From Bacteroidota bacterium (GTDB taxonomy: Bacteria; Bacteroidota; Bacteroidia; Chitinophagales; Chitinophagaceae): DNA of 64,000 nt. The notes below the pieces were generated by a model, which did no database searches, was not told the origin of the DNA, and saw only the letters and a list, made by a program, of their open reading frames with translations. This document shows, one piece after another, positions 8,472 through 16,164 of the stretch (the stretch's first letter is position 1; the number at the start of each line of letters is the position of its first letter). The position numbers and the translations under genes are program-made. The stretch covers positions 7,510-71,509 of the forward strand of contig JAEZAM010000077.1 of assembly GCA_023430465.1 (NCBI GenBank), given 5' to 3'.

Positions 8472-8500
8472 TCCCGAAGGATCGGGACGAGGCTTCGGGA
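8472..8500. repeat. Inverted repeat TCCCGAAG...CTTCGGGA
   Basis: The 8-bp arms (8472-8479 and 8493-8500) are perfect, and an internal ATCGGGACGA bears a second partial match. A shorter version lies at 208-223, and a TCCCGAT fragment occurs near 15834. It follows the cdsA stop and could be a weak terminator without a T-run, or a dispersed extragenic palindrome. Confidence 0.6.
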
Positions 8501-8555
8501 GCCAGGAAAGCAAAGTACGCAAAGCACTCCGCACTCCACACTCCGCACTTCTCTG

Positions 8556-8563
8556 TATATTTG
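8556..8563 (+). promoter_or_regulatory. Bacteroidota -7 element TATATTTG for psd
   Basis: An exact match to TAnnTTTG, 18 bp before the psd start codon. It suggests psd has its own promoter in addition to read-through from cdsA. No convincing -33 TTG was placed. Confidence 0.6.
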
Positions 8564-8581
8564 CCGCTCAATTGGTAAATC

Positions 8582-9238
8582 ATGACCATTCATAAGGAAG
8601 GAGCAGCAACTATTGCCTGGAGCGTTATCATACTTGTTGTCATTAACCTGCTCTCTTTTTATTTCCTCAGCTTTGATATTCCCTGGCTGACTGCACTCAT
8701 AGCCCTTGTCACGGTTGGTCTCGTGATTTTTATCATCTCATTTTTTCGCATACCGCGCAGGGAGCTTACCATAGCTGAAAATGCGATCGTTGCACCTGCT
8801 GATGGCACTGTGGTAGCGATCGAGGAAGTGCAGGCCGATGAATATTTTACCGACCGCCGCATACAGGTATCCATATTTATGAGCCCGCTGAATGTGCACG
8901 TCAACCGCAACCCGGTGACCGGCGAAGTGGCCTACAGCCAGTATCATAAAGGAAAATACCTGGTGGCATGGCACCCAAAATCATCTACCGAGAATGAACG
9001 ACATACCGTTGTATACCGCAAGAACGGGAAAGAAGTCCTCACCAAGCAGATTGCTGGTGCGCTGGCAAAGCGGATCGTGAACTACCTGAAGCCTGGCCAG
9101 CAGGTGAAACAGACGGAAGAAATGGGCTTCATTAAATTTGGTTCGCGTGTTGATCTGCTTCTTCCACTTGACGCGAAGATAAAGGTGAAGATCGGCGACA
9201 AGCCCAAAGGCGGCGTCACTGTTGTGGCCGAATGGTAA
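8582..9238 (+). CDS. psd: Phosphatidylserine decarboxylase
   Basis: A 218-aa proenzyme of the short (type II/PSD-A-like) form. Autocleavage at Gly187-Ser188 in KFGSRVDLLLP creates the pyruvoyl group. His and Asp residues expected for maturation lie in APADGTVVAIEE and MSPLNVHVNRNPVTG. Two N-terminal hydrophobic helices (about residues 12-30 and 34-52) anchor it in the inner membrane. The product is phosphatidylethanolamine, the main Bacteroidota phospholipid. The gene ends 1 bp before the convergent HAD gene. Confidence 0.95.
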   Translation: MTIHKEGAATIAWSVIILVVINLLSFYFLSFDIPWLTALIALVTVGLVIFIISFFRIPRRELTIAENAIVAPADGTVVAIEEVQADEYFTDRRIQVSIFMSPLNVHVNRNPVTGEVAYSQYHKGKYLVAWHPKSSTENERHTVVYRKNGKEVLTKQIAGALAKRIVNYLKPGQQVKQTEEMGFIKFGSRVDLLLPLDAKIKVKIGDKPKGGVTVVAEW

Positions 9239-9239
9239 T

Positions 9240-9935
9240 TCAGAATATCTCCTTCAACTCTTTCAGGGAATTCACTACGTAGGTGGGTTCCAGATGACAA
9301 TCGATGCAGGTATGGTTGATGAATACCTGGTCGATCCCCGCATTCATTGCTCCCTGTATATCCACGTCCAGCGTATCGCCCAGCATGATACTCATGGCGG
9401 GATTAGCGTTCGCTTTCTGGAATGCGTATTCAAATATCTCTTTGTTCGGTTTCAGGCTGTTTGATCCTTCTGAGGTGATCACCTCACCGAAATAGGAGGC
9501 GAGACCGGAATGACGAAGTTTGCTGTGCTGCACTTTTTCAAAGCCGTTTGTGATCAGGTGCAGCTCATATTGCCTGTCACGCAGGTAGTTCAATACCTCG
9601 ATCGTATCGGGGAAAAGAATCGTACGAGTAGGGAGCAATTCGAGGAAATGATCGCTCAGTTTTCGGGATAATACATCGTCAGCAATTTTGAAATCAAGCA
9701 GTGAAAGCCACATTCTCTTCACGCGCAATTCATCCTGTTTGATATAGCCTTTCCTGTATCGCTCCCAAAGCCGTTCATTGTGTGCCAGGTAGTTGGTATA
9801 GAATTTTTCAAAATCATCCACGCCACGCTCGCTCAACCGGAGGTCGTGATAAAGTGTAAGCAAGGTAGTCCTGGCATTCGCTTCGAAATCCCACAATGTA
9901 TGATCAAGATCAAAAAACAGATGCTTATACTTCAT
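9240..9935 (-). CDS. HAD hydrolase, YjjG-type nucleotidase
   Basis: A 231-aa haloacid-dehalogenase phosphatase. Motif I is FFDLDHTLWDF with nucleophile Asp9 and acid Asp11; motif II is LITNGF; motif IV is IMLGDTLDVDIQGA. Cap and length fit the YjjG family, which hydrolyses non-canonical pyrimidine nucleotides. I start it at ATG 9935 (MKYKHLFFDLDHT). A long open extension further upstream overlaps the divergent SDR gene and has no family resemblance. The intergenic space to the SDR is only about 80 bp and must hold both promoters. Confidence 0.9.
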   Translation of the reverse strand: MKYKHLFFDLDHTLWDFEANARTTLLTLYHDLRLSERGVDDFEKFYTNYLAHNERLWERYRKGYIKQDELRVKRMWLSLLDFKIADDVLSRKLSDHFLELLPTRTILFPDTIEVLNYLRDRQYELHLITNGFEKVQHSKLRHSGLASYFGEVITSEGSNSLKPNKEIFEYAFQKANANPAMSIMLGDTLDVDIQGAMNAGIDQVFINHTCIDCHLEPTYVVNSLKELKEIF

Positions 9936-10016
9936 TGATGCAAAGTACGAACTACCACCCGAACCGATCGTGCTCAATAGGTTAAAATGTTCGTACTTCG
10001 CAGGATAATTGATGCT

Positions 10017-10724
10017 ATGCAAATTATCATTACCGGGGCTACGAAGGGGATAGGAAAATCCATTGCAGAAAGATTTGCAGAAGACAAGCAGGGTCACAGC
10101 CTGTATCTGTGTGCCCGATCCGGGGAAGAACTGACAAGGCTCGGGAAAGAACTGCAGGGTCGTTTTCCGCGTACCAATATTTATACAAAACCATGCGACG
10201 TCAGCAAACCGGAGGATGTCCTCGCGTTTGCTGAATGGGTGTTGAGTTATACGGACAAACTGGATATCCTTGTGAATAATGCCGGAAGTTTTATCCCCGG
10301 CAGTGTACACAATGAGGATGAGGGCGCGTTGGAAAAAATGATAGCGGTTAATCTTTACAGCGCCTATCATCTCACAAGGGCCTTGCTTCCGTCGATGATC
10401 GATCGAAAGACCGGTCATATTTTTAATATGTGTTCCATCGCATCACTTAAAGCCTATGATAACGGAGGTGCATACAGCATCAGCAAGTTTGCCCTGTACG
10501 GATTCTCAAAAAATCTGCGGGAGGAGTTGAAACCCCATGGCATCAAGGTTACGGCGGTGCTCCCGGGTGCAGCCATGACCGATTCCTGGGCGGGTTTTGA
10601 TAATAGCGAAAAACGTATCATGGAGGCGGATGACATTGCCAGGATGGTATATGCTGCCGCGCATCTGTCAGCCCAGGCCTGCGTGGAAGAGATCATTCTT
10701 CGTCCCCAGCTTGGCGACCTCTGA
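10017..10724 (+). CDS. Short-chain dehydrogenase/reductase (classical SDR)
   Basis: A 235-aa NAD(P)-binding Rossmann enzyme. The cofactor motif TGATKGIG is at residues 6-13, NNAG follows, and the catalytic triad is Ser140, Tyr153 and Lys157 with classical spacing. Basic residues after the first strand (CARS) favour NADP(H). The substrate is unknown. An in-frame ATG at 9987 adds ten residues not typical of the family, so I use the internal ATG at 10017. Divergent from the HAD gene; the BatD homologue follows after 76 bp. Confidence 0.9.
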   Translation: MQIIITGATKGIGKSIAERFAEDKQGHSLYLCARSGEELTRLGKELQGRFPRTNIYTKPCDVSKPEDVLAFAEWVLSYTDKLDILVNNAGSFIPGSVHNEDEGALEKMIAVNLYSAYHLTRALLPSMIDRKTGHIFNMCSIASLKAYDNGGAYSISKFALYGFSKNLREELKPHGIKVTAVLPGAAMTDSWAGFDNSEKRIMEADDIARMVYAAAHLSAQACVEEIILRPQLGDL

Positions 10725-10800
10725 CCATTAATAAGCCTTTACTGCCCCCTGTACATTTAACGCGCGGGATAAGGCGCCGTCCAGTAATTTTAAGGAAGGC

Positions 10801-12576
10801 ATGAGGAAAAGGATCATGATATTATTGTTCTCACTGGCTGCCACCTGCGCAGTGGTTGCACAGGTAAGTTTCCGGACACTGGTGAAGAATGCGCCTGTTC
10901 TTGTAGGCGAGGCTTTCCAGGTTCAATATATCATTGAGGGTGGCAGTGTGGATGATGATTTCCAACTGAACGAATCCTCCGATTTCAAATATATAAGCGG
11001 ACCTAATGTATATATGGGTTCCGTGATTGACGCGCAGGGTATGCGTCACACGAGGAATGTGGTGTACACGATGGCCTCCCGACGTGCCGGCCGTATCGTT
11101 CTTCCGTCTGCAGTTGCCCGTGTATCAGGCAAGATGATCCGCAGCGAGTCGGCATTTATTCGAGTCCTGAGCCAGCAGCAGGCCATTCAGCAAGGCTATC
11201 TTCAACCACCAGTAGATACGGACAATGAATACTATCTCAAACCCGGTGAAGACCCTATGGCCCGCATCAAGCGGAACCTGTTTGTGAAGGTCTTTGTAGA
11301 TCGCACTACCTGCTTCGTAGGTCAACCGGTTACGGCTATCTTCAAACTTTATTCACGGCTGGAGTCTAAATCTGACATCGTCAAGAATCCCGGCTTTTAT
11401 GGTTTTACGGTCCAGGATATGAGCAGCCCCGAGGACCGGTTATCAGGCATCGAAATGATTAACGGAAAAGCCTTCGATGTGCATACGGTCCGCAAGGTTC
11501 AACTGTACCCGCTGAGCCCAGGCAAGTTCAACGTGGATGCGATGGACGTGGTGAGTCGCGTGGAATTTACCCGCAGTGCAGTACATCGTAAAACGGAACA
11601 ACAGATACGAGAAGGCGTACTGCCGCCTGATGCCGTGCCGGGAAGAACGGGTATCGAGATATTTGAGGATAGGATGAGTACCGAACCGGTGGAGATAACC
11701 GTCAGGCCATTACCACAGCAGGGGCAACCCGCAAACTTCGATGGCGCTACGGGAAAATTCAATCTCAGCACAAATGTTGAAAAAACAACCCTTGCTCAAA
11801 ATGAGGAAGGTGTGCTTGTGGTAAGAATAACGGGCAAGGGAAATTTCACCCAACTGGCAGCACCGGTTATCCGCTGGCCAAAAGGTGTGGAAGGCTTCGA
11901 ACCGGTCACCAGGGATACACTTGATCAGACGATAGCTCCGTTAAAAGGAACGCGCGAATTCAGGTTTCGGTTTGTAAGCGCCTCACCCGGCAAATACACG
12001 CTGCCTGCTGTCTCATTTCCCTTCTTCGATCCGGACAGTAATCGGTATAAAACACTTTCCACGGATGCTGTTGAGATAAATGTTACACCAGGAAAGCCGA
12101 CCATTGCAAAAGCAGAGACAACAGCTTCTGCAAAGCAAGCCGGCCGTACAATGCTATTCGTTTTCCTTGCCATAGGACTTTCTGTAATTGGCATCGTAAG
12201 CTGGATCTTCCTGCACCGCAAGCGCGGCAGGCAAAAAGAAACACCGGTGCCGGTGAAAAAAGTACCAGAAATAGATGAATATCTCGCGCCTGCTGAGTTG
12301 TTCACGGACCAGGAAGGGCGGGTCTTCTATGCATCATTGCGTAATTGCATCTGGAGCTATTTTTCCGGCGTGTATAATATCTCAGGCAGTACGTTGAATA
12401 AGTCGACGTTGCGCCAGATTCTGGCGGATAATCACATACCGGCCGAAAATCAGCGAGAGATCGAATCGATCCTGGATGAATGTGATGAGAAGATATTTAC
12501 TAATGTGCAGTCGAAGGGTGAGCATCGCTTGCTGTTGGAAAGAGCCAGGTATGCACTGCGTGCCTTACAGACCTAA
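10801..12576 (+). CDS. batD: BatD family protein
   Basis: A 591-aa protein with a cleavable signal peptide (about residues 1-20, ending VVA-QVSF), a long periplasmic beta-rich region with the BatD-type opening (FRTLVKNAPVLVGEAFQVQY) and a single transmembrane helix near residues 450-470. A cytoplasmic helical tail of about 115 residues follows. In Bacteroidota batD normally lies in a moxR-batABCDE operon linked to stress tolerance and gliding-related envelope functions. Here none of those partners is adjacent. It converges on the response regulator gene with 13 bp between stops. Confidence 0.85.
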   Translation: MRKRIMILLFSLAATCAVVAQVSFRTLVKNAPVLVGEAFQVQYIIEGGSVDDDFQLNESSDFKYISGPNVYMGSVIDAQGMRHTRNVVYTMASRRAGRIVLPSAVARVSGKMIRSESAFIRVLSQQQAIQQGYLQPPVDTDNEYYLKPGEDPMARIKRNLFVKVFVDRTTCFVGQPVTAIFKLYSRLESKSDIVKNPGFYGFTVQDMSSPEDRLSGIEMINGKAFDVHTVRKVQLYPLSPGKFNVDAMDVVSRVEFTRSAVHRKTEQQIREGVLPPDAVPGRTGIEIFEDRMSTEPVEITVRPLPQQGQPANFDGATGKFNLSTNVEKTTLAQNEEGVLVVRITGKGNFTQLAAPVIRWPKGVEGFEPVTRDTLDQTIAPLKGTREFRFRFVSASPGKYTLPAVSFPFFDPDSNRYKTLSTDAVEINVTPGKPTIAKAETTASAKQAGRTMLFVFLAIGLSVIGIVSWIFLHRKRGRQKETPVPVKKVPEIDEYLAPAELFTDQEGRVFYASLRNCIWSYFSGVYNISGSTLNKSTLRQILADNHIPAENQREIESILDECDEKIFTNVQSKGEHRLLLERARYALRALQT

Positions 12577-12589
12577 ATAATTTACTGAA

Positions 12590-13297
12590 CTATTCCGCAT
12601 ATTTATACCCCACGCCCCGAACAGAATGAAAATACCGCGGGTTGCGGCTGTCCTCTTCAAAGTATTTCCTGAAGTTGAGAATGAAATTGTCGATCGTACG
12701 CGTAGTCGGGTATACATTATAGCCCCATACTGATTGCAGGATCTTCTCACGCGGCACCACTTCATTTTTGTTTTCGATAAGAAGTTTGAGCAGCATGGTT
12801 TCTTTCTTGCTCAACTGTATCTTTCCGCTGGAGCGGGTTGTTGCTTCCTGCGCTTTGAAGTCAATAATATTGTCACCGAAAGTATAACTATTGCCCACGG
12901 TGGATTTATCCTGGAGCTTTTTATTCTTGTTGATCAGTTTGTGCACACGAAGCAACAGCTCCTCGAGGTTGAAAGGTTTGGTCAGGTAGTCGTCTGCGCC
13001 TTTTTTTAGACCGAGCACACGGTCGGCACTGGAGTTCTTCGCGCTCAGGATGAGAATGGGAACTTCATTATTGCTGATGCGGATGGTTTCAGCAACCGAA
13101 ATGCCATCCATTTCGGGCAGCATCACATCGAGTATAAGCAGATCGAAATATTCATTTTCAACGGCTTTCAGCGCAGCGGCACCGTCAAAGGCCGAGGTTA
13201 CATCATAGCCCTCCAATTCGAGATTCAGTTTTAGTGCTTCGTGCAGATTCTCTTCATCTTCGACGAGCAGGATGGAGATTTTCTTTTCTTCGCTCAT
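12590..13297 (-). CDS. OmpR/PhoB-type response regulator (RprY-like)
   Basis: A 235-aa two-domain regulator. The receiver domain has the acidic pocket (Glu13, Asp14) and phospho-acceptor Asp57 in LDVMLPEMDG, with the switch residue in ILSAKNSS and Lys in DDYLTKPF. The C-terminal winged helix (about 130-235) ends ...NPRYFHSVRGVGYKYAE. It is 21 bp downstream of its histidine kinase on the same strand. Length and motifs match the RprXY pair of Bacteroidota, but the regulon is unknown. Confidence 0.92.
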   Translation of the reverse strand: MSEEKKISILLVEDEENLHEALKLNLELEGYDVTSAFDGAAALKAVENEYFDLLILDVMLPEMDGISVAETIRISNNEVPILILSAKNSSADRVLGLKKGADDYLTKPFNLEELLLRVHKLINKNKKLQDKSTVGNSYTFGDNIIDFKAQEATTRSSGKIQLSKKETMLLKLLIENKNEVVPREKILQSVWGYNVYPTTRTIDNFILNFRKYFEEDSRNPRYFHSVRGVGYKYAE

Positions 13298-13318
13298 AAT
13301 CTTGCTTTGATGCTTGGC

Positions 13319-14311
13319 CTATTTTGAAAAATTGACCACAAAATTACTTCCACGCGGAACATTGTTTGTCACCGTAATGTCCGCATTATGATCTCTGGCA
13401 ATAACCCTGCAAAGATAAAGCCCTAATCCGGTTCCCTTGGCCGTCCGGGTCGACTCATTGCCGATTCGGTAAAACTTTTGAAAAATCCGTTCCCGCTCTT
13501 CCACGGGTATGCCCTCGCCTTCATCGCTGATGCGGAGGGTGATGGCGGATGGGGTTAGGTCCAGTGCCGCAACGATCTTTGAGCCACGCGGTGAATACTT
13601 GATCGCGTTTTCCAGCAGGTTATTGATCAGGATCTGCAAGAGCAGCGGATCGCCCTTTACATCAGCATCTTCAGCGATGTGCTCTTCGAATTCACGATCG
13701 GTGAACCGGTTCCGCATGTCCTGGATGCAATCCCTCATCAGGTTGGAAAGATCAAGTTCTTCCTTGGAGAATTTATATCCACCACCCTCAAGCTGGGAGG
13801 AGATAAGAATATTATTGGTGAGAAAATTCAGGCGCGCAGTCTCCTGCAGGGTCATGTGAAGAAGTTTCCGCTGCTTCTCGGGATCAAGCGTATGTTTCTG
13901 GAGTGTTTCCAGGTTCAGCCTTGCCACTGCAATCGGCGTTTTGAGTTCATGGGTTACCGCCATCATGAAGTTCTGTTGCTGCTGCTGCAATCGAAATTGT
14001 CGGCGAACTGATCGATAGATGAAGGCGGCGCCGACCAATATCAGGATAAGGAATACACAGCCCTCCCCGAAATATTTGGTCCGGTTAAGGCGATACTCCT
14101 TGTCGATGGTGGTTTTCTCTTTGTGATAAAGCGAGGGAGATACCTGGTGATCAATAGTGGCATCGAGCTGGCGCATCTTGAAATCCAGCATCTGATCATT
14201 CTGCCGCTCCAGGGAAATAAACCACCAGATCAATGCGGCCACGATATAGGTCAGCAGCATCCAGTAGATGAACGTGGCGCGGGATAATTTTTTCCTGTTG
14301 ATATCAGGCAT
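13319..14311 (-). CDS. Sensor histidine kinase (RprX-like)
   Basis: A 330-aa membrane kinase. Helix 1 is at about residues 13-33 and helix 2 at about 82-100, enclosing a periplasmic loop of only about 50 residues. It has no HAMP or PAS domain. The HisKA phosphorylation site is His121 in MAVTHELKTPIA. The ATPase domain has the N box NNLLENAIKYS, G1 ISDEGEGIP and G2 GTGLGLYL. The start is 6 bp after the gldH stop, so it is probably co-transcribed with yicC and gldH. Confidence 0.92.
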   Translation of the reverse strand: MPDINRKKLSRATFIYWMLLTYIVAALIWWFISLERQNDQMLDFKMRQLDATIDHQVSPSLYHKEKTTIDKEYRLNRTKYFGEGCVFLILILVGAAFIYRSVRRQFRLQQQQQNFMMAVTHELKTPIAVARLNLETLQKHTLDPEKQRKLLHMTLQETARLNFLTNNILISSQLEGGGYKFSKEELDLSNLMRDCIQDMRNRFTDREFEEHIAEDADVKGDPLLLQILINNLLENAIKYSPRGSKIVAALDLTPSAITLRISDEGEGIPVEERERIFQKFYRIGNESTRTAKGTGLGLYLCRVIARDHNADITVTNNVPRGSNFVVNFSK

Positions 14312-14317
14312 GGCTGC

Positions 14318-14791
14318 CTATTTGATTTTTTCCACCCTTACGCCTGCCTGGAGTACGTGCTTCAGCGGATCTTCACGCATGATCTGCTCCAGGGTGAACT
14401 GGTATTTACCACTGCGCAGTTGTAAGGCCTCGCCCAGTTTCACCCGGTGCTCATAGATATCATCCATCCCTTCGCCCAGCCAGCCCTTATCGTTCGTGGC
14501 AAGCAACAGATCCTGGCGGAAACGGCGGGCCGTATCCTGCCCGGGCCCCTTGACATAAAGGTTCAGGTAAATATTGTTGAAATTATAAAGGTCCTTATGG
14601 CGAATGATAAAATAGACCTGGTAAAGACCGGTGGTGTCGGTTATATCAAATTCGAATTTTGGCCTGAAACTGCTCTTCCATTCATGGTCAGGAATGTTTT
14701 GTGTTTTCTCATACAGGTCGATAGTGGTGCATGCATAAAACAAAACAGTGGCGGTGATCGCCAGGAGGAAATGAACGGGCGCTCTTTTCAA
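14318..14791 (-). CDS. gldH: Gliding motility lipoprotein GldH
   Basis: A 157-aa lipoprotein with a signal ending at the lipobox Cys21 (LFYACTT). The family pattern follows: DLYEKTQNIPDHEWKS, then FDITDTTGLYQVYFIIRH and a C-terminal LKHVLQAGVRVEKI. In Flavobacterium johnsoniae GldH is required for gliding and chitin use. It lies in the envelope and its molecular role is not established. It sits between yicC (34 bp upstream) and the histidine kinase (6 bp downstream). Cells may glide, but gldH also occurs in non-gliding Bacteroidota. Confidence 0.9.
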   Translation of the reverse strand: MKRAPVHFLLAITATVLFYACTTIDLYEKTQNIPDHEWKSSFRPKFEFDITDTTGLYQVYFIIRHKDLYNFNNIYLNLYVKGPGQDTARRFRQDLLLATNDKGWLGEGMDDIYEHRVKLGEALQLRSGKYQFTLEQIMREDPLKHVLQAGVRVEKIK

Positions 14792-14825
14792 TGCTCAGAT
14801 TTTTTACAAAATTAAATGTCCTGCC

Positions 14826-15701
14826 TTACAATACGTTCAGGACCTGTTCTTTTGCCTTCTCCAGTTCATCTTTCATCATCACCACGCTTTTCTGGATGGT
14901 GGCATCGTATGCTTTGGAGCCAGTGGTATTGATCTCCCGGCCGATCTCCTGCAGGACGAAGGATAGCTTTTTCCCTTTTGACTCTTCCGATTCGCTGATC
15001 AGGGTTTTGAAGTAATCACAGTGATTCTTCAGCCGCACCTGCTCTTCTGAAATATCTATTTTTTCAATGTAGAAAATCAGTTCCTGCTCCAGGCGGTTGC
15101 CATCATAATTTTCCTTGCCTACGTTTTCCTCCAGGAGGCGGGTGATGCCGTCGCGGATTTTTTGTTTGCGCAACGGCTCCAGCCGGATCACTTCCGCCTG
15201 TTGTTGTTCGATGTTGGCAATGCGCACAAGAAGATCCTCCTCCAGTGAGCGGCCCTCATTCAGCCGGTGATTGTTCAGGTTGTTCGTTGCCGCCAGGATC
15301 ACCAGCTCCAGTTCTTTCCATTCAGCATCCGATAACGTTTCACTGCTGGGGGTGATCACCTCCGGAAGTTTTACGAGCGTGCTGAGGATATGGGAGGTAT
15401 CGAGGCCTAATGCTGCGGAGAGTTCGGCCAGCGGCTGAAAATAAGCCTTGGCCAGGTCGGTATTGATGGTGACAGGCTTGGCGCTGCCGGTTTCTTTCAA
15501 GCTGATCATGCAGTCTACACTGCCACGAACCAACTGCTCCGAAAGGAGGCGACGGATATCGAACTCAAAAGGCTTGAGTATGGCGGGCATCTTTAACTGG
15601 AGCTCAAATTGTTTTCCGTTCAGCGACTTGATATCAACGAGAAAGGTCTTATCCCCTACATTGCGTTCCGCTCTTCCAAAACCGGTCATGGACTTTAGCA
15701 T
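14826..15701 (-). CDS. yicC: YicC family endoribonuclease
   Basis: A 291-aa protein with the invariant N-terminus MLKSMTGFGRAE, the central IAxIEQQQ-type coiled region and the C-terminal FVLQEIGREINTTGSKAYD and MKDELEKAKEQVLNVL. Characterised YicC proteins are metal-dependent endoribonucleases involved in small-RNA turnover. It is the first gene of a probable four-gene minus-strand operon with gldH and the two-component pair. Confidence 0.92.
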   Translation of the reverse strand: MLKSMTGFGRAERNVGDKTFLVDIKSLNGKQFELQLKMPAILKPFEFDIRRLLSEQLVRGSVDCMISLKETGSAKPVTINTDLAKAYFQPLAELSAALGLDTSHILSTLVKLPEVITPSSETLSDAEWKELELVILAATNNLNNHRLNEGRSLEEDLLVRIANIEQQQAEVIRLEPLRKQKIRDGITRLLEENVGKENYDGNRLEQELIFYIEKIDISEEQVRLKNHCDYFKTLISESEESKGKKLSFVLQEIGREINTTGSKAYDATIQKSVVMMKDELEKAKEQVLNVL

Positions 15702-15773
15702 ACGATTAATTCATTTAGTTAAAGATAGGCCAGGATGGGATGGAAAGTAGAATTGAAATGCAAAAGGCAAAGT

Positions 15774-15890
15774 CAAAACTTAAAACTCAAAATGTAAAAC
15801 TCAAAAGTCAGAATCTTAAAACGCAGCTTGCCGTCCCGATGCAGGAACCAGGAAATGAATTCCTTTTAAGTTTTCAGTTTTGAGTTTTGG
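15774..15890. repeat. Imperfect inverted repeat built of AAAACTC units
   Basis: The left arm at 15774-15807 reads AAAACTTAAAACTC and onward. The right arm at 15863-15890 is its approximate reverse complement (TTTTAAGTTTTCAGTTTTGA). About 55 bp separates the arms. It looks like another dispersed extragenic palindrome made of a short repeating word. Confidence 0.6.
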
Positions 15891-15906
15891 ATTAATGAGG
15901 GAAACT

Positions 15907-15934
15907 AAAAATCCCTCCGATAAATCGAAGGGAT
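15907..15934 (-). terminator. Hairpin with minus-strand T-run
   Basis: ATCCCTCCGAT and ATCGAAGGGAT form a stem (15911-15934, one mismatch). Read on the minus strand it is followed by TTTTT (15911-15907). It would end a short transcript that starts in the AT-rich part of the spacer, more than 200 bp before yicC. Confidence 0.6.
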
Positions 15935-16030
15935 CATTATAATGGATGGGTTAGTAAGTACAGGGAAATAAATTTCCCAACACAATATTAAATATAATTT
16001 TCCCTAACCAAAAAAATTTTGCGATAAATT

Positions 16031-16061
16031 TTATTCACATTTTATCTGTGCTTGTGGATAA
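16031..16061. promoter_or_regulatory. Two DnaA-box-like 9-mers
   Basis: TTATTCACA at 16031-16039 (plus) and TGTGGATAA at 16053-16061 (minus-strand TTATCCACA) both match TTATNCACA. They face each other across 13 bp, next to an AT-rich tract. Two sites are too few to call an origin. They could serve DnaA-dependent transcription or titration. Confidence 0.4.
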
Positions 16062-16143
16062 GCGACCGTTCATTCAAGCGGTGTTTGCATGCTTAAATTG
16101 TAACCCCATGCAATCTCTTGTTTAACCAACATTGCAGATCATA

Positions 16144-16151
16144 TACCTTTG
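16144..16151 (+). promoter_or_regulatory. Bacteroidota -7 element TACCTTTG for lpxD
   Basis: A TAnnTTTG match 13 bp before the lpxD ATG. A TTG lies at 16118-16120, 23 bp upstream, slightly longer than the usual spacing. Confidence 0.6.
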
Positions 16152-16164
16152 ATAAAACATCAAG

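Larger units (their letters stand above)
15702..16164. other. 463-bp AT-rich spacer with inverted repeats and DnaA-box-like sites
   Basis: No gene is visible. Left to right it holds an imperfect inverted repeat of AAAACTC units (15774-15890), a hairpin with a minus-strand T-run (15911-15934), a 15-mer shared with the radA spacer (15946-15960) and a small perfect hairpin (15963-15978). An AT-rich tract of about 70 bp comes next, then two DnaA-box-like 9-mers (16031-16039 and 16053-16061), and finally the lpxD promoter. Confidence 0.6.

Noticed and set aside
9936..10418. Upstream extension of the HAD gene (minus strand)
   Set aside because: The frame stays open but overlaps the divergent SDR gene and lacks HAD family features; the internal ATG at 9935 gives a normal HAD start.
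16031..16061. Chromosomal replication origin
   Set aside because: Only two DnaA-box-like sites were seen, no dnaA or dnaN is nearby, and there is no switch of gene orientation.
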